This document shows positions 23,601 to 35,564 of a stretch of DNA of 64,000 nucleotides, in pieces. A model generated the notes under the pieces. The model saw only the letters and a list, made by a program, of their open reading frames with translations. It was not told where the DNA came from and made no database searches. Made by a program: the position numbers and the translations under genes. Position 1 is the stretch's first letter. Each line of letters starts with the position of its first letter. Origin of the DNA: Berberis thunbergii (taxonomy: Eukaryota > Streptophyta > Magnoliopsida > Ranunculales > Berberidaceae); contig QNQO01000646.1 in the NCBI GenBank assembly GCA_003290165.1, positions 62,001-126,000 of the forward strand, written 5' to 3'.

Positions 23601-24215
23601 ACTCTCATCTTATACCACCATGCTTGCTTTTGTTTTATCCAATTCAAAAAGGTAAGCTCTTCATTTGCTAGCTACAATTAAATTCATCATGTCATGTATA
23701 TTTGTATAGTTGAATAGTTGTTTAGTAAAATAGTTGTGTACTGTTTACCCCAATTTGTCTGCAATCTTAGATCCACCTCTGAAATTGAGTATAATGTTCA
23801 AGATTTAATCCCATAAAAACATGTGGTTTAGGAGAATCTTGAGATTTAGTCAACATATAATAGAAGAATTTTTAACGAACTTGTATATGTTAAAGCGTAC
23901 AGGAAAGATGAGAATACCCATAGTATAAAAGTTTATTTTCCTCATACCAGATAGCAATCCCTCGATTAAAAAAAAACCCATGCTTATTAATTAATAGGGT
24001 GGAAATAATGGTTCGACTTTTATTTTGTTGTGAGATAGTAGTATGAATCACAAAAAACTACCACACTTTGACTACTCATGTTCATACCATATTGTTTTTA
24101 TAGAAATAGATAGTATGATGGTTTTGAATATGATCATACTTTCTTATATTTCAATTGTTATTTTGGAAAATAACTTTTAAAGCCTACTTTTTCATAAATA
24201 GACCATTTAGATACT
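20640..24215. other. AT-rich intergenic DNA, no gene recognised
   Basis: No conserved protein motif, RNA gene or LTR pair was found. Many T-runs and short frames. A small tandem repeat lies at 22334-22535 (listed separately). A GA/CT-rich segment at 23140-23330 gives a spurious hydrophobic frame. Confidence 0.55.
22334..22535. repeat. Direct repeats of about 85 bp
   Basis: Copies start at 22334, 22389 and 22473, each beginning 'gaccaacta'. All contain 'aattgaaaaaaa', and the last two 'cattaatgcaaaagatt'. The first copy lacks about 29 bases. No coding. Confidence 0.75.
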
Positions 24216-24767
24216 GTAGTTAAGGATTGTGATTTTGCAAAATTTCACCGAAATTTACGTTTGTTTGAAATTACAAAAAGAAAAATGAAACGAAAAAAAA
24301 TGGCTAGAAAAAAATTACATTTTTCGAGGGGTTTTTTGAAAAATTTTGAGATTTTTTTTCTGCAAATTTCGGGGTTTTTTTAGTAAAAATAAAAAATTAG
24401 CTACTAAAATTTACATTTTTTTTTGTAAATTTTGAGTTTTTTTTCTAATTATCATTCATTCTATTTATTATTGATTTTTTAAACCACTCCCTAATTTCCT
24501 AATTATCACGTCTTCTACTTATATATTGATTTTTTAAACTTCTCCTTGATTTTCTAATTATAGACAAATTAGTTTCATTTTATGTGTCTAATACATTTAT
24601 TTAATTGCATATTAATTTTTCACATATTTAATATATCCTCAAAATTCATTATATATTTCACTCATCCTCGAAATTTTTACGTTTTTTCTTTACACACCGA
24701 AATATTTCTTAAAATCAGTAAATCGAAATTAACTCGAAAAACAAAATCTCAATCCTTGAACGTAGTT
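24216..24767. mobile_element. Possible small TIR element
   Basis: 'taaggattgtgattttg' at 24221-24237 and, reverse-complemented at the right, 'caaggattgagattttg' (24758-24742). GTAGTT flanks both ends (24215-24220 and 24762-24767). The inside is rich in 'aaattt(c/t)g' and T-runs. Evidence is short and could be partly chance. Confidence 0.4.
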
Positions 24768-25097
24768 GATGTAATGGCTAATTTGTGCATACTTCTATAC
24801 TTTTATGACCAATAAGGACTCACGTATTAACCCAAGTTAATACATAAAATTAGTACATCTTTTCCCCTCATAAACAAATAGAAATCTATTTTTATACTTT
24901 TATGAGTAATACATATTCTTTTATTAATTATTCTAATTATGACCTAACTAATTTTTGGTTGTGTTGGGCTATATAAGTTGATGATTTCTGGCATTTTATT
25001 TCTAAATCACTCTCTAAGCATAATGGAGCGCCATAAGTATTACATTGTTCTTATTATTTATTTATAATTTAATTTTTTATTTTATTATTATTATTAT

Positions 25098-25664
25098 TGA
25101 TGATACATCAAAATAGACTGATCATCATGGCCGTATACGTGACACAAAAATCCATCACGAGGACACAATGAACAAATCTATTGGGTCAGCTCATGAAGCC
25201 CAATAAAAATAAAGTTAATTGCATAGGCCCAGACGATGCCCGCTAATAAGGAAAACAATCAAGACCTAAATAAAGGCTCAAACGGATCAGAATACGGATC
25301 CAGGCCCAATACGAGTTCCCTAAAAAAAGGAGAATGTTGTACCAAGAAATAGCCGTGGAGGGGCTTACGCCTCCACGAACGCATCTCCATTAAAGAGGAG
25401 ACTATTACATAAACATCTCCTTCTGTTGCGCCTCACATGCTTAAGTCACACATAGAGTTAACCAAGACCATTATAAAATGTAAAGAGAACATTCGACAAA
25501 GGTATGCATCTTTAACTGAGTTTTGTCTAGATTTACATCATTCTTCCCACAGAGTTGCTGACTTAAGCATCGGATTGCCTTCGACCACCAAAAATGTTAT
25601 CCTTGGCAGTCTAACAGTTGTTTTGCAGGTTAAACTCACAGGAGGACGATTTTTGGACGCATCA
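25098..25664 (+). repeat. 5' LTR of gypsy element A
   Basis: It aligns with 38108-38671 from 'tgatgatacatcaaaata' to 'gacgca'. A TATAAAA box lies at 25472-25478 within 'accattataaaatg', conserved in the other copy (about 38480). The two copies differ at many scattered positions, suggesting an old insertion. Confidence 0.88.
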
Positions 25665-25667
25665 GTT

Positions 25668-25685
25668 TGGTGTCGTCTATGGGGA
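25668..25685 (+). other. Primer-binding site of gypsy element A
   Basis: 'TGGTGTCGTCTATGGGGA' lies three bases after the CATCA end of the 5' LTR. It resembles the tRNA-Asp-type site of plant Tat/Athila elements. Confidence 0.6.
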
Positions 25686-25771
25686 ACGACGAGTTTCCTC
25701 TTTACAAAACACACAATGATAAAGCTCACCACAACCTAACAAAAGATCGACAAACCATCAGATAAAATAAT

Positions 25772-27150
25772 GCAGACTTCAGATCACGATAACTCTCCCT
25801 TTGATGCACCATTAACAGCTGAAGGAGAAGATATAGCTCGGATCACCAAACCAATAACCCCCGAGAATGCGAATCTATAACACACAATAATCCGGACAAC
25901 CCAAATATTCGACGACGATGCCATAGACCCTCGGGTGGATTTGCTCATAATCCAGATGGAACACGTAACAAAAATGCTAGAAAATATTACACAGGAGCAC
26001 ACTCAACTAGCTAATTCTGTTAAGGCGCAACCACAACAAAACTTAGCCAATCAAGCCCGAGGGAGTGATGAAATCCCAGCAGACCAACAACAAGGAATCT
26101 TCGAAAGCAGCAAGCTCCCTCGAGGTAAGAATCCACTGTATGAAGGAACCCTTACCGAAATTTTGTTCATAATATAGGTCACGGATCCTAACGTACTATA
26201 TGATTTGGTAAAACTGTCGTTCTCCAACGCCCTCATGAAAACAACAATGCCAAAAAATTCACTCCATCAAAATTCGAGGTATATGATGGCGCTTCCAACC
26301 CAACTGATCATTTAAGACACTTCCACCACATTATGGCCTTGAAGGAGACCACGAAATCAATCTTATGTAGAACATTCCCAATTAGCTTTTACAGCAATGA
26401 ACTAGTTCAATAGTCTACTGCCGAGGTCAATATATTCTTTTCAAACTCTTGCCACCACTTTCATTACAAGATTCATTGGAAGCCAATGAATGAGGAAAAG
26501 GCCACACTACCTCCTGCACATCAGACATAAGTCCGACAAAACAATACGAGAATATGTCACCCGCTTTACCAATGAATTAACAATGATCGACGAATGTAGC
26601 GACACAGCTGTTGCAACCTTCATGGTCGGATTAAAAAGAAGTACATTCTTTGATGCTTTTAACCTGTAGTCCCCAAAGGGCATGACAATCCTGCTAAAAA
26701 TAACACAAAAATACATCTTCCTAAAGGAAATGGAGGCAGCCAGGAGGAAAAATGATCAGGAAAGAGAATTTTTTGAGAAAACGGGAAAGAAAGGAAGAAA
26801 GAAGGCAGGATGCCAGACAACAAGAAGGCATGAACCCGTCAAAGAAGCACCGGAGTGGCTGAAGGAACGATTCGCGACGACAAAATCCAGAGGGTCGCAA
26901 ACAACTCGAACTCGACACGAATGGGTAACAAGCGTAATGAAGACCACATACAAGCCCTACACTACCCTAAAGGCGAGTCTAATGAATGTACTAAAGCACA
27001 TAGCGAAGTAGGACAATGTCAACTGGCCGCTTCGGATGGGAGGGAATCCGAAAGGAAGAAACAAAAGCAAATAATGTTCATTCCACAAGTATCATGGGCA
27101 TGATACCAAAGAATGCTACAACCGGGACAAAATTGAACACTAGGCTTCGA
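25772..27150 (+). pseudogene. Degenerate gag of gypsy element A
   Basis: A gag polyprotein (capsid and RNA binding of the retrotransposon particle) is recognisable across several frames. Landmarks are 'MEHVTKMLENIT' (about 25953), 'HLRHFHHIMALKE'-type wording translated from 26305-26345, 'EMEAARRKNDQE' at about 26730, and a zinc-knuckle-like segment CSFHKYHGHDTKEC around 27076-27115. These match the gag order in Tat-type elements. There are numerous stop codons, for example TAA in the first 40 codons, and frameshifts. It is not translatable as one protein. Confidence 0.75.
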
Positions 27151-27730
27151 AAGGACTACTCAACGAATTCATCAGAATGCCAGACAAATAGATAACATGG
27201 AAGGAGAAAGCAGACAATACTGCAGAATAAAAAAACAGTCCAGAAAGTTGATATATACCACACACTGCATATCTAAAGGAAACAGAACACATGAAACAAC
27301 TAGGCAAACTCCTCATTCAAACCAAACTATATCGGAACAGGAGTACTAATGAAACACTTCATGAATACACAAAACTCAGAGAAGTTTGTATCAGCCAATT
27401 CATACAAAGGGCCCCACCAACAGCTGGAAGCTCAACTCGAATCACTAACAACGTATGAGGACGAAGCAAAGAAAAACAAAGTGACAAAAACATTAGCCCC
27501 CAATACAAGGGCCGACAACGGGCAAAAGAAGACGAAACAAATCATACTCCAAACCAGCTAAAACACCATGACGACCAAGGCTGATGACAAAAACAAGGGA
27601 GTATCAATAAAGATTACGAATTCAGAGACTCCAAATCTTCGCACAGACAACATAAATACGTCAATAAAATAGTCGTACAAAGCAATCAAAAGACAAAAAT
27701 CCAACACAACTTCTGGTCTGATCAACCAAG
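27151..27730 (+). other. Post-gag region of element A, A-rich, no domain recognised
   Basis: Lys/Asn/Gln-rich frames, for example 27349-27561, without known motifs. Where protease and reverse transcriptase would be expected there is none, and the sequence runs straight into the tandem array. Confidence 0.5.
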
Positions 27731-28177
27731 AAGTAAAGGTTAGACACATGAGTCACCTAAACACAAAAAACTTTGAATCGACCGAGATGTCAAACTAATG
27801 AAGTAAAGGTTGGACACCTGAGTCACCTAAACACAAAAAATTTTGAATCGACCGAGATGTCGAACTAACGAAGTAAAGGTTGGACACCCGAGTCACCTTA
27901 ACACAAAAAACTTCAAATAGACCAAGATGTTGAACTAACGAAGTAAAGGTTGGTCACCCGAGTCGCTTAAACACAAAAAACTTTGAATCGACCGTCACCT
28001 AAACACCCAACTTTGAATCGACAGAGATGTCGAACTAACAAAGTAAAGGTTGGATACTTGAGTCACCTAAACACGCAAAACTTTGAATCGATCGAGATGT
28101 CAAACTAATGAAATAAAAGTTAGACACCCGAGTCAACAAAACAAAAGAACCTCTAGTCGAACAAAGTGTCAAAGTAA
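27731..28177. repeat. 70-bp tandem array inside gypsy element A
   Basis: Units start at 27731, 27801, 27871 and 27941 with an exact 70-bp period, then a shortened unit (about 27990-28038), then 28039 and 28108. Each unit reads 'aagtaaaggt(t)g/agacac', 'gagtcacctaaacac' and 'ctttgaatcgaccgagatgt'. There are about six and a half copies, and the outer copy is the most diverged. Such arrays in Tat-clade elements can seed satellite DNA (established for legume Ogre elements). Confidence 0.92.
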
Positions 28178-28715
28178 CAAAAGGACTCTGAGACGGCAGA
28201 CACAAAGTCTTAGCTAAGGGAACGAGTCAATACAATTTGAAAAGATACAGGCAAAAACAATCCTTTACAAGCGAATCAAAAATAACAACAACAACCAACC
28301 ATTAGACAAGCAACAAGCACGAAAACAACTATAAAAGAACTTGGCGTAAAGGCCATGATAGTTACAACAAAACCAAAAAAAAAGAAGAAAAATAACAAAA
28401 GTTAATTTTTATTGATAAACACTACTCTGTTACATTCGGAGAAGGTGATAAAGAAGCGGAAGAAGAAATAAGAGCAATGGAAGGATCAATATATATAAGT
28501 TGGAACAGGAGAAGAAATCTTTTCAAAAGAAGAGATCATCAACGTCTTCGAAATACTCGATGATAGAAGGGGCAATGACTCCTCTGCTGCTAGAGCTGAT
28601 TCCTTAGCATCATCATCCTCAAACGCGTCACCAACCAAGTGACGATACTTAGACAAGTCTTCGCCGAATTCTTCAATATAATCAATAAGCTCAACCCCCC
28701 GTCAATAACTCGCTT
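28178..28715. other. Non-coding 3' region of element A before the antisense ORF
   Basis: A-rich and low in coding potential. No repeat or RNA gene is recognised. It lies between the tandem array and the stop codon of the antisense coiled-coil ORF. Confidence 0.5.
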
Positions 28716-28883
28716 CTAATCTTCGGCTTCGATCACACAAAGCCTATCCTTAGCAGTAGTGAGTTCATTTTTTGCCACAACAAGCTGCTCTTCAGCAGTG
28801 GAGAGCATATCGAAAGCATTTGCCTTGACATCATTAAGCGCAGTAGTTATCTGTTCCACCCGCCTCTCAGCAGCGTCATACAT
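28716..28883 (-). pseudogene. Antisense ORF of element A, left piece (coiled coil)
   Basis: On the minus strand this encodes 'MYDAAERRVEQITTALNDVK' followed by a heptad-like helix ending CVIEAED and a stop. It is the downstream part of the antisense ORF whose upstream part starts again at 35766, beyond the CACTA insertion. With the transposon and one AAC copy removed, the two pieces are in the same reading frame. Function unknown. Confidence 0.65.
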
Positions 28884-28886
28884 AAC

Positions 28887-29330
28887 CACTACACCAAAAA
28901 TACCCATTAGCAACGGTTTGGGACCATTGGGGTAACCTATTGTCACGGCTTAGAGGCCTGGCCATTTGAGGCATCGCCAAATCACCATTGACGGCTATAA
29001 ACCATGGAAACTCATATTAGCAACGGTTTTATGTTCCAGGACGCTTGATGATTTTCTACATTTAGCCACGATTTAGCCACGGCTACCCGGCATGGCAGAT
29101 GCTCCACGTTCCATAACTGTGGCAACATATATCACTTATTTTGAATTGCTTTGGTCTCATAGCCGTTGCAAGCATAATGGCAATGGTTTTAAGCCATTGC
29201 AAGCATGATGGCCACGGTTTTAAGCCGTGGCAAGCATGAAGTACCACGGTTTTAAGCTGTGGACAGCAAAAAAAAATTAAAAAAAAAAATCTGGTTTGTT
29301 GCGAGGGTTTGAAACCGTTGCAAATTAATA
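28887..29330. repeat. Left subterminal repeats of the CACTA element
   Basis: Repeated short motifs 'ccacggttttaagcc' and 'gccgtggcaagcat', with variants 'gccgttgcaagcat' and 'gccattgcaagcat', cluster here in both orientations. In CACTA elements such motifs bind the TNPA-like protein (family knowledge). Confidence 0.8.
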
Positions 29331-29799
29331 TAATCGAAAAAAAATACATTTTTTTTTGCTGCTGCAGCAAAATCACAGCCCCACACCTGCATAATCAGTC
29401 CTTACTAAGATCGACCAGACACTTTCCATGTGGCGTGTACCCGTGCCTACGACACGGCTACCGTGTCATGCCACTCGCACGAATAGGATTCCACAAACTA
29501 TATGCTAGATAAATACAAAATCAATCGTAAAATGGAACCTTGGAATTGCATTCAAATGAAGCCAAGTATCTATTAAATTTGTAGAAGTCATGGACGCTAC
29601 ATTGACAAGTCATGGAAGCATGTAACAAAAGAAACTTGTAGAAGAAGAATTCAATTAAAAAAATATGCTGAAACCCCAAGTGGTTTATCTTATCTCCCTG
29701 CTTGTGCACAGACAAATATATGTGTCTTGGTAATATTTGACTGAAACCCCTTTAGTTTTTAAACTCTAAAAATACAAAGTACGAAATAACAATGACAAA
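29331..29799. other. CACTA interior, no gene recognised
   Basis: Between the subterminal repeats and the captured TMEM209 exon. A possible intron tail of the captured gene. No conserved motif. Confidence 0.45.
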
Positions 29800-30130
29800 C
29801 CTGTATATGACTGGTTTCAATCTTGTTGAGCAGTGGATTTAACAGGAATGAAGAAAACCATTGCCTGAGGCGGTCTCGCCATTGCTCGATCTGAGGGTTT
29901 ATGCCCAAATTTTCAAAAGCTTCAATTGCTTCTTCTATTGACATGGCTGACAAAAGCTCATTCTCTCCTTTCTTTGGAGGGGTACTGAATTTTTGGGAGC
30001 TGGGAGACATCCTCACAGGCCGAAGTGGTGTACTCCTTATAGTTCCAGAAGCAGTATTACTTGAATTGGCAACAGTAACAGGACTAGCCACGCCAAAAGT
30101 ATTAACAATTGGTGGAGGAGTCATCAGCTT
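29800..30130 (-). pseudogene. Captured exon of a TMEM209 / cytochrome b561 N-terminal-domain gene
   Basis: The minus-strand translation contains 'STPLRPVRMSPSSQKFSTPP', 'MSIEEAIEAFENLGINPQIE' and 'QWRDRLRQWFSS', then 'LLNPLLNKIETSHIQ'. It closely follows the Arabidopsis TMEM209-like (CytochromB561_N family) protein, a multi-pass membrane protein of unclear role. It ends at a plausible donor (CAG|GTTTGT at 29800/29799). Its left border near 30130 matches an exon start in the family. Only one exon of a large gene is present, with no stop codon inside. It lies downstream, on the same strand, of the captured prolyl 4-hydroxylase, so a chimeric transcript is possible (inference). Confidence 0.82.
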
Positions 30131-30828
30131 CTCTTTTAAAACACCGGTTCTTGTATTCCATAATGCCCTGGCAATGGTTCTACTTGAAGTTGGAAAGAGA
30201 GACATTCACTGGGATACGTTAAACCTTCATTGTCCCCTTTCAACACACTTTCTTTGATTTCCACATAGTCTATTTATTTATTTATCAAAGCTACGTAGCT
30301 TTGGCTCTTGCTCAAAGAGATACAAAGCGAACTCTACAACATTGAATTAGGTTATTAGGTAGGGATCTTATCGAGTTGCTTTATTTCATTTGATTACTCG
30401 TGCCTATTTTCAAGCATTATTAATTTTAAAATGTGGACCCATTATTCACTCAAATGAAACCGTTCTTGGATATTCTACAGATAGGCTTTTATCGAGATTC
30501 AACAAAATATGCGTAGTACCAATTACCAAACTACCTTTTTACTGGGTACACTTCCTCTTGTGGTATAGATGGGTTGAAACTTTCATGGTTAGGCTGTGGC
30601 TTCTAATAACAGCAGTCACAAGTGGTTTCCATATATGATAAAATATGGTAGATCCTCTAGACATTGTGTCTCTTATCCAAAGAACAATGGCCTTGAAAAA
30701 AAAAAAAAAAAAGAACAACCCTCCTGAGGAAGGTTGGACCGAAGTTCTAACAAATAAAAAAAAATTAGAGAAATTTGTGTATCTAATCATGAACATGCTC
30801 TTTTAACTTCTAGAGGTAAATAACTTAT

Positions 30829-32782
30829 CGTGCAAGCTCGATGAGTCTAAAGTACCATCAGGCTTCATGCTCCAAAACAATAATGCATCACCCATCTTTG
30901 GCTTCACAGAGAGGCCACCTTTCCCACATTCAGATAACTCATTCCACCACGGAACAGAGCTGATATTCCCCTTAGCTTTAGGAAATACAGTTTCTCCACC
31001 TTCTTCAACATTCGAGCTGTATCAATAGTAACCAACAAAAACAGAGAAAAAAAAACATCAAAACAAGATTTGGTAGCATGCAACCTAAAGTGAATATGGA
31101 CTACTTGAGGGAAACTTCAAGCTGCCTGTCAAGGGAAACCGATTCTTACATATACATCAAAACTGTAGCTATTCGCTGACCTCATTTTTTGTATTAAACT
31201 CATCGAGAAAATAGTCATAGTGGCTTTCATATTTCTGTCCAACTTCATAGTGAAGAATTTGAAGTCCTTCCCCATGCTCTGCAAATGATAATGTCGGCGT
31301 GAATATCACATCATTCAAGATTTTATATATCATACTTTACAAAATAAGTTTATGATAAAAAAGAAACTTTCAAATAGCCCAACACCTCTAAGAAAAAACA
31401 CCCAGGTGTTATTCGTCGTAAATCTAAAGGCACCGATTTTATTTCACCGACGAAGTAGCTTTGTCATTGCTGTCAAATTCTATAATCATGTGATATATTC
31501 TTGATGTTACACCAAATTGGCACTTTTGTAACATCTCTCAAAACAGTATCACTTTTTAGATGTTACAATTCACCAAACAATTTCAAATCAAAACTAAATT
31601 TAGTAAAAAAAATGAAAAACAGTAACACAAAAAAATGATACAATAAGTTGGATCATCATGAATAGTATCACTTTTATAATGATACTCTTCATGGTGATAC
31701 TATTATTGTATCATTTTGTTTGTGAAAATGTGTAAAGTTGTTAGGTGAATTGTTACATTTCAAAAGTGATACTGTTTTGAAGGGTGTTACAAAAATGCCA
31801 ATATGGTGTAGTGGTTATTGTGAAAAGATATGATTTTTTGTAGATCTAGCAGCAAAATTATGATATTCCATCATTACAAATTATGAACTTCTTAGTAGGT
31901 TTCATCCATATCATTTATTTGTTTATTTATCTTTTTTTTTGTTTAGGTAAATAACTAAGTGATTATGCACTTTCAAGTTTCATCTAACTGTGCACCTATG
32001 GTAAGATGCTGTAGTTGTTTTCATAGTCTAAAAATGTATAAATACAATAAAATAAAACAAAAAATAACAAATGAAGAGCTGACCATCCGTGTTCATGAGA
32101 ATATCCAACCTCTTCTTACTTGGTATATAAATATGTATAAAACACTCCTTAATGCTTGATGCTTGTTATTACTATTGTTGTGGACCTTATGTTTCTTAGG
32201 CTATTGCACTCTTTAATCAAACAACGAACCCTCTAAAACGCTATGAAGTTATTGCAGAGATACTAAATTTCTTATAAAACACTACTTGGACAAGATAAAA
32301 ACTTATAACCCTTAAAATATTCACAAGTACTAGGCCTTGTACATCAGTCAAGGGCTATATAAGATGATAGCGCATGTACTGCGATAGAAGACAAGTCCCA
32401 AAAAAAGAGGTGAGTTTGTTAAAACATCAGGTCACTCAAGAGTAGCATTCCTGAAGTTAAAATAACAAAAATTTCATACCTGCAGGTATGAAAGTGAAAT
32501 CTGCAATTCGTTTCTCAATGTTTCTGATAATTTTATCTCTGCCTCTACGTAAAAATGTTCCAGAACTGGTGCGCACCCTGGAAATCAAAGTCAGGGAAAA
32601 TGCAGAAACAATCTAAAGAAAGAAATTTCAGCCTCTATTTGCTTTTGGATAAAAATGCAATGAAAAAAGTTTGGGATAGAAAACCTGCTGTCTTTGCTCT
32701 GCCCAGTTTCACTATCAACCACCGTTGACTTCTCCATATGCGGTTTTGCAAGATTAATTAAGTAATCACATTCATCTTTAGA
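30829..32782 (-). pseudogene. Captured prolyl 4-hydroxylase gene fragment (four exons)
   Basis: Prolyl 4-hydroxylases hydroxylate prolines of extensins and arabinogalactan proteins in the ER/Golgi using Fe(II) and 2-oxoglutarate. Four exon-like blocks are in order on the minus strand: 32782-32685 ('CDYLINLAKPHMEKSTVVDS'), 32577-32480 ('VRTSSGTFLRRGRDKI'), 31278-31181 ('LQILHYEVGQKYESHYDYFL') and 31016-30829 ('VEEGGETVFPKAKG', 'VPWWNELSECG'). The iron ligands H and D of HYD are present. The small exon before VEEGG (the MATVLMYL block of relatives) was not found. The last exon with the distal His and the 2-oxoglutarate-binding Lys is absent. The donor after 30829 reads ATAAGT instead of GTAAGT. 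No start exon is seen. Most intron borders survive, so the copy came from genomic DNA, not mRNA. Not a functional enzyme. Confidence 0.88.
31503..31813. mobile_element. MITE inside the captured prolyl 4-hydroxylase region
   Basis: Inverted arms at about 31507-31590 and 31735-31813 share, after reverse complementation, 'ttggcatttttgtaacac', 'caaaacagtatcactttt' and 'gtaacaattcacc'. The right end reads GTGTAGTG, i.e. a CACTACACC-type tip, so this could be a small CACTA-like MITE. It lies in the intron between the captured P4H exons 32577-32480 and 31278-31181. Confidence 0.75.
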
Positions 32783-34500
32783 CTGCTCAGAAAATTGCCA
32801 AAAGTCAATATTTTGAAACTCTTTTACTTATTAATCTTCACAGAAGAAAATCTACGATAAGAGTATTATTCTCTGAATCAGATAAAATAAGAATCAAACA
32901 AACCAAAATAAAGAAGAAGATTGAGAAATCAATGTGGGTAATTGCTCTGTGTGATCTCCAATATGTTATAAAAGAGCCAAACGTTGATGCACTTGAAAGT
33001 TCTTTACTAATAACTACACATCCTTACCCGGGATTCTAATCTAAATGTGAAAAGCAGTCATTGTATAAATTGATAAATGTGTGTGTGGGTGGAGCAATAA
33101 ATGAACACCTGAAACCCGTAGCTAATAGATAGTATTACATGGTAGTATGTAATGAGCAATGGCTAAAATTATGACATGATTATCTTTAGAAAGATAACTG
33201 CCCCAACAATTAAATTTAGTGTTTCCCTCATTGACATACAAAGTTGCAGGACTTTGAAGTAGAACTTGAAAATGCTGAAATATTGCTTAACTAAATTTCA
33301 AAGTACCTGAATGGCATGCAAATAGATCTTCGTGATTTTTCATGACATCTATACCAGCATGATACGGAGAGAGGCTGGATCAGTTAACAGTAAGCCAAAT
33401 AACTATTGGCATACTATCGCTTCTTGTTTCTAGAACCGTGCTACCAACAATTGTCAAAACCTCCCTTGCTCACCCCAAATAGAGTTTACAATATTAGCAA
33501 CCTTTATGCACCACGCTGTGGGGTTTTCTCAGCATGCCTCTGTGTTATTATTGGGGAAATCCACATGTAAGGAACTAACTTTACTATGACTACTCTTTGG
33601 GGGTTATGGAACTAACAAACCTTATACAAGTCCTCCTAAACCCAATATGTGGGCGTCATGGGAGACCCAATCTAATTATAAACATAATGGCCATACGAGT
33701 TATCACATTTTCGCACCATTGAAACTCATGCTTGGATTAGAGTCAAAGTCATTATAGTGTTTGGGTTGTTATGTTTGCCATGTGCCAGACTGCTTATTCA
33801 TTTATTTATTTTTGTATCATCATTTAGTAGCAAATTGTATTTTGGAGTTTTTGGTTGCATTTGGCTATCCACTGATAAGTTTTTTATTTGCTTGTGATCC
33901 CCAAGTAACCGTAAAGCATGTTTGTGTACTACATAAGTTTCACTTTTGAAGTTTAGGAACTATTCAAATCTCAAACCTAAAGAAAAGGAGAAAAAGTTAT
34001 GCCCCAGTCCACAAGATGTCCAAAGTTTGCATGGCACCTTTAAACTTTCCATAGCCCCCTCTCTAAGATCCACTCGTTTCTTTCAAGCATGTGCTTCAAA
34101 GGATTGTGTTTGAAGTTAAGGACCATTAAGAGCTTTCTCCACCCATATTTTATGCCTTGGGACTTCTATGATAATAAGACCTCCGTGGTTGATCCTAGAA
34201 AAGCAACTAACTCCATACAACTCCAAACAAGGACAGAAGAAATTGCACACATATTGCAATTTACCTTTGGTAAGGTAATAATTGTGCCAACCCCGAATGT
34301 ATCAGAAATGTGCTTTGATGATGATGAAGGTAATAATTGTAGGATTTAGTGTTTTTTTTTCTTTGGGATGTGTTGGTGGGGGAAGAAGAGCCATCCCTAA
34401 TACTAATACAATATGTCATCCCCATGCATTAACATGTTCATACAAAATAAAAATACATAAGATTATGATCACAAGTGGAAGAATGAATGGAATACTGTAC
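32783..34500. other. CACTA interior, no gene recognised
   Basis: AT-rich. A plus-strand frame at 34089-34349 has no motif I recognise. It could be intron or intergenic DNA captured together with the flanking exons. Confidence 0.45.
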
Positions 34501-35295
34501 CTTCTTTCCTGTTTTTGATGCATCTAAGGCATCATAATATATATCAACCAGTCGCAGTATTTTTTTTTTCAGACAATCTTTGTCTTTGACACCATCACCT
34601 AAGGTCAAAAGTCGATCCATAAAAGCCAACCAGTTATCAGCAGCAGAACCAAGAACGTAACTGAAAAAGGAGGGTATCAAAATATAACAATATTAGTATC
34701 ATCAACCAGCAAAGGGAAGATCATTTGAATAGCATCTATTAATAAATCACACTACCATAGTAATTCCAACATAACTTTCTTCTTGACAACTAAAAAATCG
34801 AATAATACAAAAATAGCACGGATCATAGGAGACAAAATGCATAAGTTGAAAAAGCAAGTGATGTTTTGTTAGTCTACAATCTTTTTCAAGTAACCTTATA
34901 TGGATTCAGTGATATTTTGTGAAGTGGGTCTTGATGTTTTGTTAGTCTACAATCTATTTTCAAGTAACTTTAAAAGAAATTAGGGTTTTATAGTTGTAGA
35001 TGCCAAATATGACATTTGGGGCTAAAGAAGTCTGAAAAAATGACGAATTAGACATCTAAACCTAAAAAACTAAAAAGTTGGTATTCAAAAACACAAATTT
35101 ATACTACAAATAAAAGAGAATTAACAAATGGGTATGTGGAATTAGACCTAAAAACGCAGTTTCAAGCAATGGGGTTTGAAAATTTTCTCTCCAAATAATG
35201 AAATTTTGAGAAGTTTGGTCTCATGGGCATTGAAAGATATGATTTTATGTCAAGAAGAAGTACCTGTAATGGGTGAAGAGGGCGTTGCCAGCCAT
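34501..35295 (-). pseudogene. Captured 5' exons of an unidentified host gene
   Basis: Two blocks on the minus strand join cleanly: 35295-35264 starts ATG GCT and ends at a GTACTT donor, and 34660-34501 follows a T-rich tract ending TTTTTCAG and ends before GTACAG. Together they give exactly 64 codons without a stop, with segments 'MAGNALFTHY', 'SAADNWLAFMDRLLTLGDG' and 'LRLVDIYYDALDASKTGKK'. The good splice sites, intact frame and position inside a gene-capturing transposon support a real exon pair. I do not recognise the family. The rest of the gene is not present. Confidence 0.6.
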
Positions 35296-35564
35296 GGCGT
35301 CTCATGGAGCAGTGAGGGAGATGAAGATATGGAGGGAGCAGTGAGGGCGATGGAGAGATGGAGGGAGCAGTGAGGGAGATGGATATATGGAGAGAGCACG
35401 GAGGGAGATGGCGAGATGAGGAAGCAGTGAGGGAGATGACGAGATTGAGAGGAGGGTGAAAGAGTTTCATCGAGCTCTATGTTGAGCGCCAAGTAAAACG
35501 AGAGAGGAAAGAAGCGAGCGCCAAAAAGCCCGCCCAAGTCTTTTTACAGCGTTTTTCATTTGTG

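Noticed and set aside
27731..28177. CRISPR-like array
   Set aside because: Units are contiguous 70-bp tandem copies without unique spacers, in a plant retrotransposon.
29759..30205. Independent small gene starting with Met at 30205
   Set aside because: The upstream part beyond 30130 does not match the TMEM209 family and is likely intron; the conserved block is a single captured exon.
35162..35537. Ser/Pro/His-rich minus-strand frames
   Set aside because: Caused by a GA-rich repeat ('gagggagatgg') just upstream of the captured start exon.
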